Origin: Desulfosarcina sp. BuS5
Lineage (GTDB): Bacteria; Desulfobacterota; Desulfobacteria; Desulfobacterales; BuS5
Direction of reading: 5' to 3'
Length of the DNA stretch: 64,000 nucleotides
Assembly: GCF_028752835.1 (NCBI RefSeq)
Contig: NZ_CP087952.1
Location: forward strand, 787,041 to 851,040
Of this stretch, positions 55,561 to 63,617 are shown in pieces (position 1 is the first letter of the stretch; every line of letters starts with the position of its first letter). Under the pieces are notes generated by a model. It did no database searches. It saw only the letters and a program-made list of their open reading frames with translations, and had not been told where the DNA came from. Both the position numbers and the translations under genes were made by a program.

Positions 55561-57018
55561 TTAAGCTGCGGCACGGTTATTATATTCAGCATTATTGGGC
55601 GCATAAGGTTGTTTTGTAAACTTATTTACGGGCCCACCTAATTGTTCAAAATTTGCTGTAATATCAGTTACATCTTTTGATTTTTCATCATTTTTTGGCA
55701 CCGGTAGAAGAGTTAAACCACAGTCAAACTCAGTTGACAAACTATCTGTAAGGCTTCCGGGGGTTGGTAAAATTTTTCGGCGCTGCCGAGTTAAAGACAA
55801 CAACTTATTTTCAACTTCCTGTTGTTCCTTTACTGTAACGCCCATTGCCATCCGAACGGATTCTCTATTCACAGATCCGCAAAAAGCCGGTAAACGAAGT
55901 GCAATTCGGTTTGCATCTTTTACTTCTCCTGTACCATGTGTTTTACCAAGTCCAAACAGGGATTCAATATTATCAGAACAAATAGGCATTCCAGTATTGC
56001 CCATGCCCAATGATTCAGCGACTATTAATTGTTTTTCCATCCAGGTAATAAAACCGATACGTACTTGAGAGCTTTGAGGGATATTTTTTAAAAGTTCTTT
56101 GCACTCTTTGTAGGTTTTCATATTCAAGCCTTGAGCTTTAAGAATTTCCTGGCTTTTTAAAAGAGGAGATGCATCACGAAGAAATCGCTTGATAAACTGT
56201 TTATATTCAGGAAGTTTACCAAGATAATTCCTAAGTTTTGAAACTACAGAGTCCTTTGAAACTCGCCCCCGTGGTGAGTGCTTAAGAACCATTTCAGCCC
56301 ATTTCACCATTCGATGAATATTCATGAATCGAGCTTTTGTCGAAACCTTTGGGGGTGCAAAAAATGCAAGTACTGTTTGCTTAAATTTTTTTGAGGCTTG
56401 TCCGCAAGCAGAGATAAAACAGTCATACGAAGGATGTTTTGTATATTCTTTTTTTAATAGATTGGCAACAACATGAGAAATATCATCAATGGAGAAACTT
56501 GAAAATCCTCTTTCATTTAGGAGTCTGACACCTTTCATGAGGTCCATTCCTCCGTCTTTCAAATATGCAGCAGGTTTTCCGGTGATGAGAATCACCTTTT
56601 GTAAAAAATTTGCAATGGATTCTCCAGTCCATGATTTCGCCACTGAAATTGCTACACAATTGATGTTTTCAAGAGTTGGAGCACCTTCATGATTTTTAAA
56701 ATGATCAGTTCTAAGCTCCAAAATAGCAAGAATTTTACCAGCTCCCAATGCTATTGAGGTATCTATCATCCAAATAGCACCATTTACAATCTTATCCATA
56801 TCAAAAGAAACAGAAGAAAGCCCTTTATAGTTCCAGATTTTTGATAGTGAATATCTGGTGACCCAGTTAATGATCGTTTGAGGGCACGGTATTTTGGTTA
56901 TCCCAAGGTATGCTTGTAAAATGCCAAACATTCTTGATATTGCTCTGAATCCAACGTGTCCGACCAAAAATAGGCGTAAAGAAATAAAAATCAATTCCTC
57001 CTTACTATTAACCGACAA
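55561..57018 (-). CDS. DDE-type transposase of unassigned family
   Basis: 485 aa from a TTG at 57018; coding similarity continues upstream. Acidic residues in AIWMIDTSIALG, YLKDGGMDLMKG and CSDNIESLFGLGK are candidate catalytic D, D and E. Upstream, another frame segment (57163-57019, KSRTAWKDKAVDRTRIIKYQ ... RQELEQERKKN) is a Lys-rich coiled coil typical of such transposases. It joins a short ORF starting at an ATG near 57200 through an A7 run, so a -1 frameshift may produce the full protein. Confidence 0.78.
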   Translation of the reverse strand: MSVNSKEELIFISLRLFLVGHVGFRAISRMFGILQAYLGITKIPCPQTIINWVTRYSLSKIWNYKGLSSVSFDMDKIVNGAIWMIDTSIALGAGKILAILELRTDHFKNHEGAPTLENINCVAISVAKSWTGESIANFLQKVILITGKPAAYLKDGGMDLMKGVRLLNERGFSSFSIDDISHVVANLLKKEYTKHPSYDCFISACGQASKKFKQTVLAFFAPPKVSTKARFMNIHRMVKWAEMVLKHSPRGRVSKDSVVSKLRNYLGKLPEYKQFIKRFLRDASPLLKSQEILKAQGLNMKTYKECKELLKNIPQSSQVRIGFITWMEKQLIVAESLGMGNTGMPICSDNIESLFGLGKTHGTGEVKDANRIALRLPAFCGSVNRESVRMAMGVTVKEQQEVENKLLSLTRQRRKILPTPGSLTDSLSTEFDCGLTLLPVPKNDEKSKDVTDITANFEQLGGPVNKFTKQPYAPNNAEYNNRAAA

Positions 57019-57336
57019 TGTGTTCTTTTTACGTTCTTGTTCTAATTCTTGTCTATTTTTCCGGAGTTCAGACTTGTATTTATTTCGTTCATTTTTAGTA
57101 CGTTTCAGCTCAGCTTTCTGATACTTAATTATACGAGTACGATCAACTGCTTTGTCTTTCCAGGCAGTTCTACTTTTTTTAATTTTGAAACTTTACTCAT
57201 AGCAATAACCATCTTTTTGGTTAAAATATTTGAATATATAGGGAATAATAATTTTTTTCAATCAGCAATTTTGAATTATTGACGGCATTTTGTTATGGTC
57301 TACGCAAATTTTACTGAAAATATTGAAGGTGCCTGA

Positions 57337-57642
57337 ATGACATATGATAGATTGCAAGCAAAAATAATCCCTGGCAAACATTGTAGCTTTTGTGGAAACG
57401 ATTCTGTTCCTTTAATAAAAACAAAATGTTGTGACCAATGGATTTGCTGTGACACTTCTTTTGCATCTATAAAAGGTGGAGATTATTGCCAATATCATCA
57501 CGAGCACGAGGGTCTCTGCCATTTTCATTACAATAACAGCCATTCAGGGATATGGCAGGAGTGCAAAGAATGCCGGGATTTGGTTGGGGAAGATAATTTT
57601 AATGCTGCATTTCATGACCCCAACAATGTGCCAAGATATTAA
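57337..57642 (+). CDS. Cys/His-rich passenger protein of the insertion sequence
   Basis: 101 aa. CSFCGN, TKCCDQWICCD, CQYHHEHEGLCHFHY and CKECRD give about eleven Cys and six His, suggesting two or more zinc sites. It lies divergent from the transposase but inside the element's inverted repeats, so it moves with it. No known family; could be a regulator or an unrelated cargo. Confidence 0.72.
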   Translation: MTYDRLQAKIIPGKHCSFCGNDSVPLIKTKCCDQWICCDTSFASIKGGDYCQYHHEHEGLCHFHYNNSHSGIWQECKECRDLVGEDNFNAAFHDPNNVPRY

Positions 57643-57809
57643 TCGCACTCATGATAGGGCCAAAAGTTGAGCAAAAAAAGTAGCCACAAAACTGAGTTTT
57701 TGGACACCCCACAGTTGGCCTATCAAGTAATGGCGGCTTATCTTGTGCGTTTACCATAGTTATACCTCCTATCAAAAACAATGCTAATAGAATTACAATC
57801 TGTCGAGAT

Positions 57810-58058
57810 TTATTCATGATCTTCTCCTTTACTTCTATTTTTTAGACTTTGTACATCTTTTTCCAATGATTCAAGCCTTGTACTGATAACAGTAAGCTTA
57901 TGCCAGATAAAATAGCCAACAGCAGCGACCATAACAAATAACAATATACCAGTACCGCCTGGACCGAACATGGGTGGCATTGGGCCACTTGGAGCGCATC
58001 CAGTTAAGAATCCGGCGCCTGCCGCTCCGACGAAGATGAGTTTTGGTAAATTTCTCAT
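57810..58058 (-). CDS. Small lipoprotein/membrane protein
   Basis: 82 aa after AGGAGGTCTT. N-terminal hydrophobic segment ending in a lipobox-like FLTGC (residues 17-21), a Gly/Pro/Met-rich part, a transmembrane segment (GILLFVMVAAVGYFIWHKLT) and a short coiled coil (VISTRLESLEKDVQSLKN). Stop overlaps the start of the exported proline-rich gene, so the two form an operon. Confidence 0.72.
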   Translation of the reverse strand: MRNLPKLIFVGAAGAGFLTGCAPSGPMPPMFGPGGTGILLFVMVAAVGYFIWHKLTVISTRLESLEKDVQSLKNRSKGEDHE

Positions 58059-58076
58059 AAGACCTCCTGTTTTCAC

Positions 58077-58166
58077 GTATAACGACCTTGCATCAGCCGC
58101 CGCGCCGTGATGCTCAAACAAATAACGGGCGGCTATTCGCGGTCAGGCTGTATGCTTTGGTTCGGC
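58077..58166 (-). other. attC-like site
   Basis: Minus strand: degenerate R'' GCCGAAC (58160-58166), AGCCTGACCGCGAATAGCCG and GGCGGCTGATGCAAGGTC arms, R' GTTATAC (58077-58083). Pairing is imperfect. Confidence 0.6.
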
Positions 58167-58276
58167 GATTTCTTGCCAATTAAGTTTTTGAGGGGTGATT
58201 AAATTAATTTGATATCTTTTTTACTTTTTATTCTCAGAACATCCCTAACTTTGATGTTCAGAGAATTATAAAAAGG

Positions 58277-59443
58277 TCAGTCGTCCGAGGTTTGAAATAG
58301 GATGTCAGCAATTGCTTTTGCAGCTATATTATGTCCGTTACCCTTGAAATATGATTCTTTTTTCAACCGTGTTTTTACAAGTCTTTTTATGGCATCAGCC
58401 ATAACATTCGAAGAGATATCTTCCCCATTGATAATCAGAGTACCAGCCTTTTTCTTAAGATACTTAGCTGTATGTTCTTGTTCCCAGTGTCCTGTGATCG
58501 GGACGGCTACCATCGGAGTCCCAATCATGAGGCACTCGGTTGCAGTAGTTATACCGCTCTGTATGACCAAGACATCGCTAGCCGCATAAAATGCTTCAAT
58601 ATTCTTTACATACCCGTGGACATTAACACCTCGTTGAAGAATAAAATCTAAATCCTCCGGTTCAATACCGTACCCACAAATAAATTCAACTCTGAGCTTA
58701 TTAATCGATTGCTGCAATTGCGGTACAGCTTCATTCACAGCCTTAAAAAGATATTCTCCTATTCCTGAACATCCAACAGTTACCGTCAGAACGGTTTCAT
58801 CGTTTTTAAAGCCTAATTCCAGGCGTGCAGTCTGCCTTGAAGGTGGTTCTGTGTACTGTAGTTTGGTGATAGGTTCCACAGCTAAGATATTTTTAGAATT
58901 AATACGTGAACGCCACTCTTTACGCAAAATATGGTCCGGATCACCAATGTAAATCCATTTATCTGCTTTTTTGGGGAGATGGGCAAATAAGAGCCAGTCA
59001 AAAAAAGCCTCCAAACTTGAGCGAAACGGATTATGTAAAAAAGGAGATCGTGGCACACCGATAAAATCGCACATGAAAACCACGGGGATCTTCCAGGTTT
59101 TGCAATAATCGGTAAGGAAGAAAAACTCATCCAAAATAATAAGCGCTGGCTTATATTTTTTTATCAGTTTTCTGAGTTGAAATGATTGAATAAACTCAGA
59201 CCGGAGCAGAATGAGATAGAATTTCAGAAAGTCGATTGTTCCTAAATTGGTTGGGAACGAAACTCCTTCAATTTTTTCAACCTTCAGACCTTCATTGCTA
59301 AGCATCTGAAAAGCATTATCTCCGGATACAAAAATAAATTCATACCCAGGTGGTAGCAATTTTTTTAATTCTATCGCAATAGCGATATCCCTAAAAACAT
59401 GGCCACCGCCGACAACGCTAGTCAAAATTAAAATATTGGGCAT
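58277..59443 (-). CDS. MurG-like (GT28 C-terminal) glycosyltransferase
   Basis: 388 aa. GT-B fold: N-terminal Rossmann part with ILILTSVVGGGHVFRDIAIA, then ALIILDEFFFLTDYCKTWKI. The C-terminal UDP-sugar half has LTVTVGCSGIGEYL, HGYVKNIEAFYAASDVLVIQ, SGITTATECLMIGTPMVAVP and a following GHWEQEHTAKYL. Transfers a sugar from a nucleotide donor; acceptor unknown. Cassette gene downstream of element copy 7. Confidence 0.85.
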   Translation of the reverse strand: MPNILILTSVVGGGHVFRDIAIAIELKKLLPPGYEFIFVSGDNAFQMLSNEGLKVEKIEGVSFPTNLGTIDFLKFYLILLRSEFIQSFQLRKLIKKYKPALIILDEFFFLTDYCKTWKIPVVFMCDFIGVPRSPFLHNPFRSSLEAFFDWLLFAHLPKKADKWIYIGDPDHILRKEWRSRINSKNILAVEPITKLQYTEPPSRQTARLELGFKNDETVLTVTVGCSGIGEYLFKAVNEAVPQLQQSINKLRVEFICGYGIEPEDLDFILQRGVNVHGYVKNIEAFYAASDVLVIQSGITTATECLMIGTPMVAVPITGHWEQEHTAKYLKKKAGTLIINGEDISSNVMADAIKRLVKTRLKKESYFKGNGHNIAAKAIADILFQTSDD

Positions 59444-59480
59444 AGATAATACCGAGAATATTTAAGCTTTACCGCCGAAC

Positions 59481-59681
59481 GCCGGCTGTTGAGCCGCGAG
59501 AATCGCAGGCACTGAATGAAAAAGGCGTTTTTTTTTCATTCAGTGTCGAGAATCGCAGTCGGCTCGAACGCCCTTGATAGGTGGAGCGTGAGCGGAACCT
59601 GTCAAGGACGTTCGAGGAACTCGACAGCAGTCGATAAGTTGACCGTGTGCGTAGCGTAGCGGAGCTCACGGTCAACTTATC
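59481..59681 (-). repeat. 201-bp multi-hairpin element, copy 7 (variant)
   Basis: Minus strand: preceded by attC tail ...TTGCAGTC and followed by R' GTTCGGC. The outer-stem start GCCGGCTGT is replaced by GACTGCTGT. With the flanking GCAGTC this extends hairpin 1 by six pairs (GCAGTCGATAAG with CTTATCGACTGC). Confidence 0.93.
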
Positions 59682-59804
59682 GACTGCAATAAGGGGCGCA
59701 AAAATGCGTGGCAATAAGCTTTGAACTACCGATAGACTTGGAGCGGTGCAACGAACTCCGAAAAACCGCCAGAATTTTGCGTCCCTTTAATTGTCTTGTT
59801 AGCG
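59682..59804 (-). other. attC site capped by a 201-bp element
   Basis: Minus strand: R'' CGCTAAC (59798-59804), AAGGGACGCAAAATT pairing with ATTTTTGCGCCCCTT, then GCAGTC and element copy 7. Confidence 0.78.
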
Positions 59805-60890
59805 TTCTATTCTTCCTGTTCCCAAGACAACCGAGTCGATATCATTTCTGCCTATATCATCAACGTTTCTAAAATGAATCTTCCCTTTATATATTCCAAG
59901 TTCGATTATGGGTTTAAGTTGCCTCCTATCTTCACTAATAACTCCCGGCGCAAGGAAATATGTTTTGAATGTTTTATATGACTCTTTAAACATTTCTAAA
60001 TTTTTCGAGCCTTCGGGCGGATTCATCCTATTGATCCTGCTGACCATCATCATTAGATCGTCATCCACATCAAATTCGTACCCTGCATCTTTAAATCTTT
60101 TAATTGCAGCATCTGGGTCTGATCCAACGTGAACAGAGTAACCAGGTTCTTCATCTTGAATCTCGCCTTCAATTATTGAGATCCTTAACTCTTCATATTC
60201 ATCAGTTTCTCCGTACCGTTCATGCCATGTTTCGAAAATTTCTCTCGCAGCTTCCTCGTTTTCAAAAGCTAGTCCGAGTATTGGTGGTCGCTCTGGATGA
60301 CCCATAAAGAAAGTAGCCCGCCATTTAGCCTTATTCCATAAATCGACGTCAATCGGACCGGTTAAATACATAATTGGATTTGTTTTTACAGGCTTTTCAG
60401 GCAATGGCCTTAACTTGCCCAATTCCGGTTTTTCAGCCTTAGGCTTATTTAGCAGCCTGTAGTAAAGATCATCATAACCCTCTTGTGTATTCACACAGTA
60501 ATTAGAAGCGCCTTGCAAAGGAGTTGGTATATAGGCACGGTGCTGTGTGTCAAAAATAACCGGTATAAATTTAGTGTTCTCTGTGCCAGCGTTGTATATG
60601 TGTTGGTAGATTAGGTTGCCTTCCCATCTCACTCCATGACCTTTTCCAGGCTCTTCTTCGCCCATAACCCTTTTGTAATAAGATTCGGTGCAAATCATTA
60701 ATACAAAACGGGCATCTCTTATCTTTTTGTCCATCCACCGAGGCCAACCTTCTGAAGGGGAAACCTCATACTGATCTAGAACACAATCAATGCCCTCTGA
60801 ACGAAGTTTGTTTGACAGTTCAAGAACACGTTGAATGTGTTCAACATTGTCATGACTGTAACTTATAAATACTTCACCGATATCATTCAT
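59799..60890 (-). CDS. SEFIR-domain protein (bSEFIR-like, candidate anti-phage)
   Basis: 363 aa. The first ~150 residues are a SEFIR/TIR-like domain: GEVFISYSHDNVEHIQRVLE, SEGIDCVLDQYEVSPSEGWP, RFVLMICTESYYKRV and VRWEGNLIYQHIYNAG. A proline-rich linker (LRPLPEKPVKTNP) leads to a ~190-residue domain of unknown type. SEFIR proteins are TIR relatives; bacterial bSEFIR proteins are known anti-phage effectors with NADase-type activity. The second domain would be the sensor or an added effector. A single-gene cassette behind element copy 8. Confidence 0.83.
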   Translation of the reverse strand: MNDIGEVFISYSHDNVEHIQRVLELSNKLRSEGIDCVLDQYEVSPSEGWPRWMDKKIRDARFVLMICTESYYKRVMGEEEPGKGHGVRWEGNLIYQHIYNAGTENTKFIPVIFDTQHRAYIPTPLQGASNYCVNTQEGYDDLYYRLLNKPKAEKPELGKLRPLPEKPVKTNPIMYLTGPIDVDLWNKAKWRATFFMGHPERPPILGLAFENEEAAREIFETWHERYGETDEYEELRISIIEGEIQDEEPGYSVHVGSDPDAAIKRFKDAGYEFDVDDDLMMMVSRINRMNPPEGSKNLEMFKESYKTFKTYFLAPGVISEDRRQLKPIIELGIYKGKIHFRNVDDIGRNDIDSVVLGTGRIER

Positions 60891-60922
60891 GGTTGTGTCA
60901 TTCTATTTGTTTGCACGCTAAC

Positions 60923-61123
60923 GCCGGCTGTTGAGCCGCGAGAATCGCAGGCACTGAATGAAAAAGGCGGTTTTTTTTCATTCAGTGTCGAGAATCGCAG
61001 TCGGCTCGAACGCCCTTGATAGGTGGAGCGTGAGCGGAACCTGTCAAGGACGTTCGAGGAACTCGACAGCCGGCGATAAGTTGACCGTGTGCGTAGCGTA
61101 GCGGAGCTCACGGTCAACTTATC
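60923..61123 (-). repeat. 201-bp multi-hairpin element, copy 8
   Basis: Same as copy 1 on the minus strand; preceded by ...GATTTTAATC of the attC and followed directly by GTTAGCG. Confidence 0.95.
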
Positions 61124-61188
61124 GATTAAAATCACCTGCTTTTATGGAGCGCAGCGGAATAAAAGTCAGGTGCATTTTTTTGTTATAC
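61124..61188 (-). other. attC site capped by a 201-bp element
   Basis: Minus strand: R'' GTATAAC (61182-61188), CACCTGACTTTTATTCCG pairing with CATAAAAGCAGGTG around a GCTGCGCTC tip; then element copy 8. Confidence 0.82.
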
Positions 61189-61214
61189 AATTTACATTTG
61201 TGCACTTGATCCTC

Positions 61215-62309
61215 TTAAATATCTATGATTTCACCGTCATGAAACCAATTGAGTTTTCGCAAATGGCTTCTAACCTTATCTTTTGCACTTGTATATACCA
61301 CAACGGCCAAACTGCTTTGAGCACGGCTGCATGTGACATAAAACAGGCGACGAGTCCTGTCGATGGATGTTTCTTTGCCTTCTTGGGCATTTCTCTGATC
61401 GGTTGATGTAGGAGCTTTCGCTCCAAATAGTTTGTCATAGCTAAACATGAATCCACGGGCTTCATTATCATCTAAAACCACCATTACGCGAGGAAACTGC
61501 AAGCCCTTTATTCCTTGATGAGTGCCGAACGGGGATTTGTCAGAAATATACTGCACATAGGATTCCAGTTGGCTAAATGGGACAGAAAGAGCATTGTCCC
61601 AAGCGTCAATGTCTGGATTGCTATCGGATGCTTCAGCAGAATCGTCTGGTTTGCTTTCGTTTTCCGCTGAATCTACGCGAGATACGATTGGTGCAAATAC
61701 ATCAGGTATGGCAAATAGGCCACTGTCTGCGACCGCCTTTAGGCAATCAAACAATGAGGGTTCTGAGTCGCCGTCCCATAAGGAGAAGAGCGATTTCACG
61801 GCATCATCTGCTTTCAGTATTTCATCTAATGACGATTCACTTGTTTTAAGTGTGTCAGTGGATACAAGCGGGGAATATTTCTTAACTATTCGTGCTACCG
61901 CAAATTTATTCTCTGCTTGCAGCGATTTCACTAGGGGAAGAATCTGCTGCGAAAAGAACGGAATCCCACTTAATGTTCCGTCAAGCAGTCCAGTTTTGAA
62001 TTTTGATATTTGATAGAGTGGTTCAAAGAAACCATTAAACCCTCCTCGTTTTGCAGCCATGTGATGCTCAAGCGTGAGTGTTTTTATCTCTTGATTATCT
62101 CCCGACCACTTGTCGTCAGATGTGATTTCAGCCATCTTCTTGACGATTTCTGCTTCGACAGTTGTCTTGTTGATACCATCATTTTGAATAAGAAATAGTC
62201 GCACAAATCCCTCTGGTGCATCATCTACTGGTTCCTGGATGTGGTCATCTGCACCCGATCTAATGTTGTTGATGAACTTTACGATACGTTTCGGGCATCT
62301 ATAATTTAT
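61215..62309 (-). pseudogene. UvrD-like helicase, C-terminal fragment
   Basis: About 364 codons entering from an IS4 border. Superfamily 1 motifs: INYRCPKRIVKFIN (motif IV), HQGIKGLQFPRVMVVLDD (motif V) and RRLFYVTCSRAQSSLAVVVY (motif VI). The N-terminal part with Walker A and B is missing and not found beyond the IS4. This subtype resembles helicases paired with OLD-type nucleases, as in Gabija, but no nuclease gene is visible, so that link is tentative. Confidence 0.78.
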
Positions 62310-63617
62310 CAGTAGTGTCCGGTTAAGTTTTTGCATATAGCATTTGCTCTTTGATAATCAGATTATTAGACCATACGTTTTTTTCGTCAGTACGTAATTC
62401 GTTCTGGATGGTATTTCTAAGCTGACGAATCCTCTTTATTGATACAGGTTCATTAAACTGTTCATGGCAGTATATGGCCATAAGCAGGTAGGTTATTAAC
62501 CCCGCAAGGATTTGAACCATCAGGCCATATCTACTGTGAGCAATCAAGTGGTACACTTTTAAATGTTTCTTCCACCATTTGAAAAAAGTTTCGATATCCC
62601 ATCTAAGCTTATAAACGGTTGCAACCTGCTCGGCTGTAAGATCATAACGATCAGTTGCCACAAAATATTTGACACCGGCAATTTTATAACCAACCAGTCG
62701 AACCGGCTTTCTGGTCTGGTTTACCCCAGGAGTGCCAAGAAGAACCACAGCATCATAAAAAATATAGCTGTCGGGATCAACAGGCTGCTCTTTGATAATA
62801 GTTCTTGTTGTTTTCGCTTTGATGCGGCAAACAAAATGTTTTTTTTCATCCTGAAGAAGATCAAAATCCTTATGTGATTGATACCCCCGATCCATGATTC
62901 CTGTTTGGCCTTTTGTAAGGATAGACCTGACAAAGGGGCGTTCAGCGCCATTTCCATTTGTCAGATGAATTTTTATAGGAATCTTGCGATTGACATCAAA
63001 GCCGAAATGGCCTTTTGCTTTTTTAGCGCCTTTTCTGTAATCAGCCCAGTACATGGACAGAACTGCATCAATTAAAGATCCATCAATGGAAACGAGTTCA
63101 CCGAGATCTGAATAATTTGATGGTAAAGCATTTTGTGCCTGGCTGCAAAGAGCTTGAAAAACATATTCAAGCTGTTCAAGCCCTCGAGAATTGATAATTT
63201 CGGAAAAACTGCTACGACTGATCCCTCCATCTGGAGCGACACATTCTTTGGCAAAATCGTCTTCTTTAAGGTGTTGAATAAGATCACGAGCTGATTCATG
63301 TTCTTGTAGATGGAAAAATATCAGTGCGTGAAGCTGATCTTCAAAAGTCATTTTCAATGGCCTGTGACCTCGGGATTTAAGCTGTGGCGTGTCAGGAAAA
63401 ATCTTTTGCAAAGGTTTGAGAAATCGAGCATGAGATTGGGGATTAAAATTCTTTTTTGGGATATTGAATATGTCCATTTTTGTCTTAACTCCTTGTTATA
63501 ATTATATTTTATAACAAAACGATAAAAAATTTTTATTTGGTTTGTCAAGTAAAAAATGAACATTTTTCTAATTTTTTTATCCCATATAACATGCAAAAAC
63601 CTAACCGGACACTACTG
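62310..63617 (-). mobile_element. IS4-family element, copy 2
   Basis: 1308 bp with the same CAGTAGTGTCCGGTTA ends as copy 1. The flanks (ATAATTTAT and AGGGAAAAT) are not direct repeats, so DNA on one side was lost or exchanged after insertion. Confidence 0.93.
62323..63477 (-). CDS. IS4-family transposase (copy 2)
   Basis: Same 384-aa protein as at 47832, intact. Confidence 0.94.
   Translation of the reverse strand: MDIFNIPKKNFNPQSHARFLKPLQKIFPDTPQLKSRGHRPLKMTFEDQLHALIFFHLQEHESARDLIQHLKEDDFAKECVAPDGGISRSSFSEIINSRGLEQLEYVFQALCSQAQNALPSNYSDLGELVSIDGSLIDAVLSMYWADYRKGAKKAKGHFGFDVNRKIPIKIHLTNGNGAERPFVRSILTKGQTGIMDRGYQSHKDFDLLQDEKKHFVCRIKAKTTRTIIKEQPVDPDSYIFYDAVVLLGTPGVNQTRKPVRLVGYKIAGVKYFVATDRYDLTAEQVATVYKLRWDIETFFKWWKKHLKVYHLIAHSRYGLMVQILAGLITYLLMAIYCHEQFNEPVSIKRIRQLRNTIQNELRTDEKNVWSNNLIIKEQMLYAKT

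Larger units (their letters stand above)
55406..57711 (-). mobile_element. Unclassified DDE insertion sequence, 2306 bp (complete)
   Basis: Inverted ends TGGGGTGTCTAAA and TGGGGTGTCCAAA; 9-bp duplication CAGTTGGCC at 55397-55405 and 57712-57720. Carries a transposase and a divergent small Cys/His-rich gene. A truncated copy is at 26353. I cannot place it in a named IS family. Confidence 0.9.
54798..57817 (-). pseudogene. Exported proline-rich protein, interrupted by an insertion sequence
   Basis: N-terminal piece at 57817-57712: a signal peptide (NKSRQIVILLALFLIGGITM then VNAQDKPP). C-terminal piece at 55396-54798: a poly-proline linker (PPPPPPGQVPPPPPQGVVQS then PPPAPG) and a ~170-residue domain with an ATAQKAKAYLSAGKVWSMTG start. 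Removing the IS and one 9-bp repeat gives 705 nt, exactly 235 codons, so the gene was intact before. The start overlaps the lipoprotein stop (ATGA). Probably periplasmic; function unknown. Confidence 0.8.
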
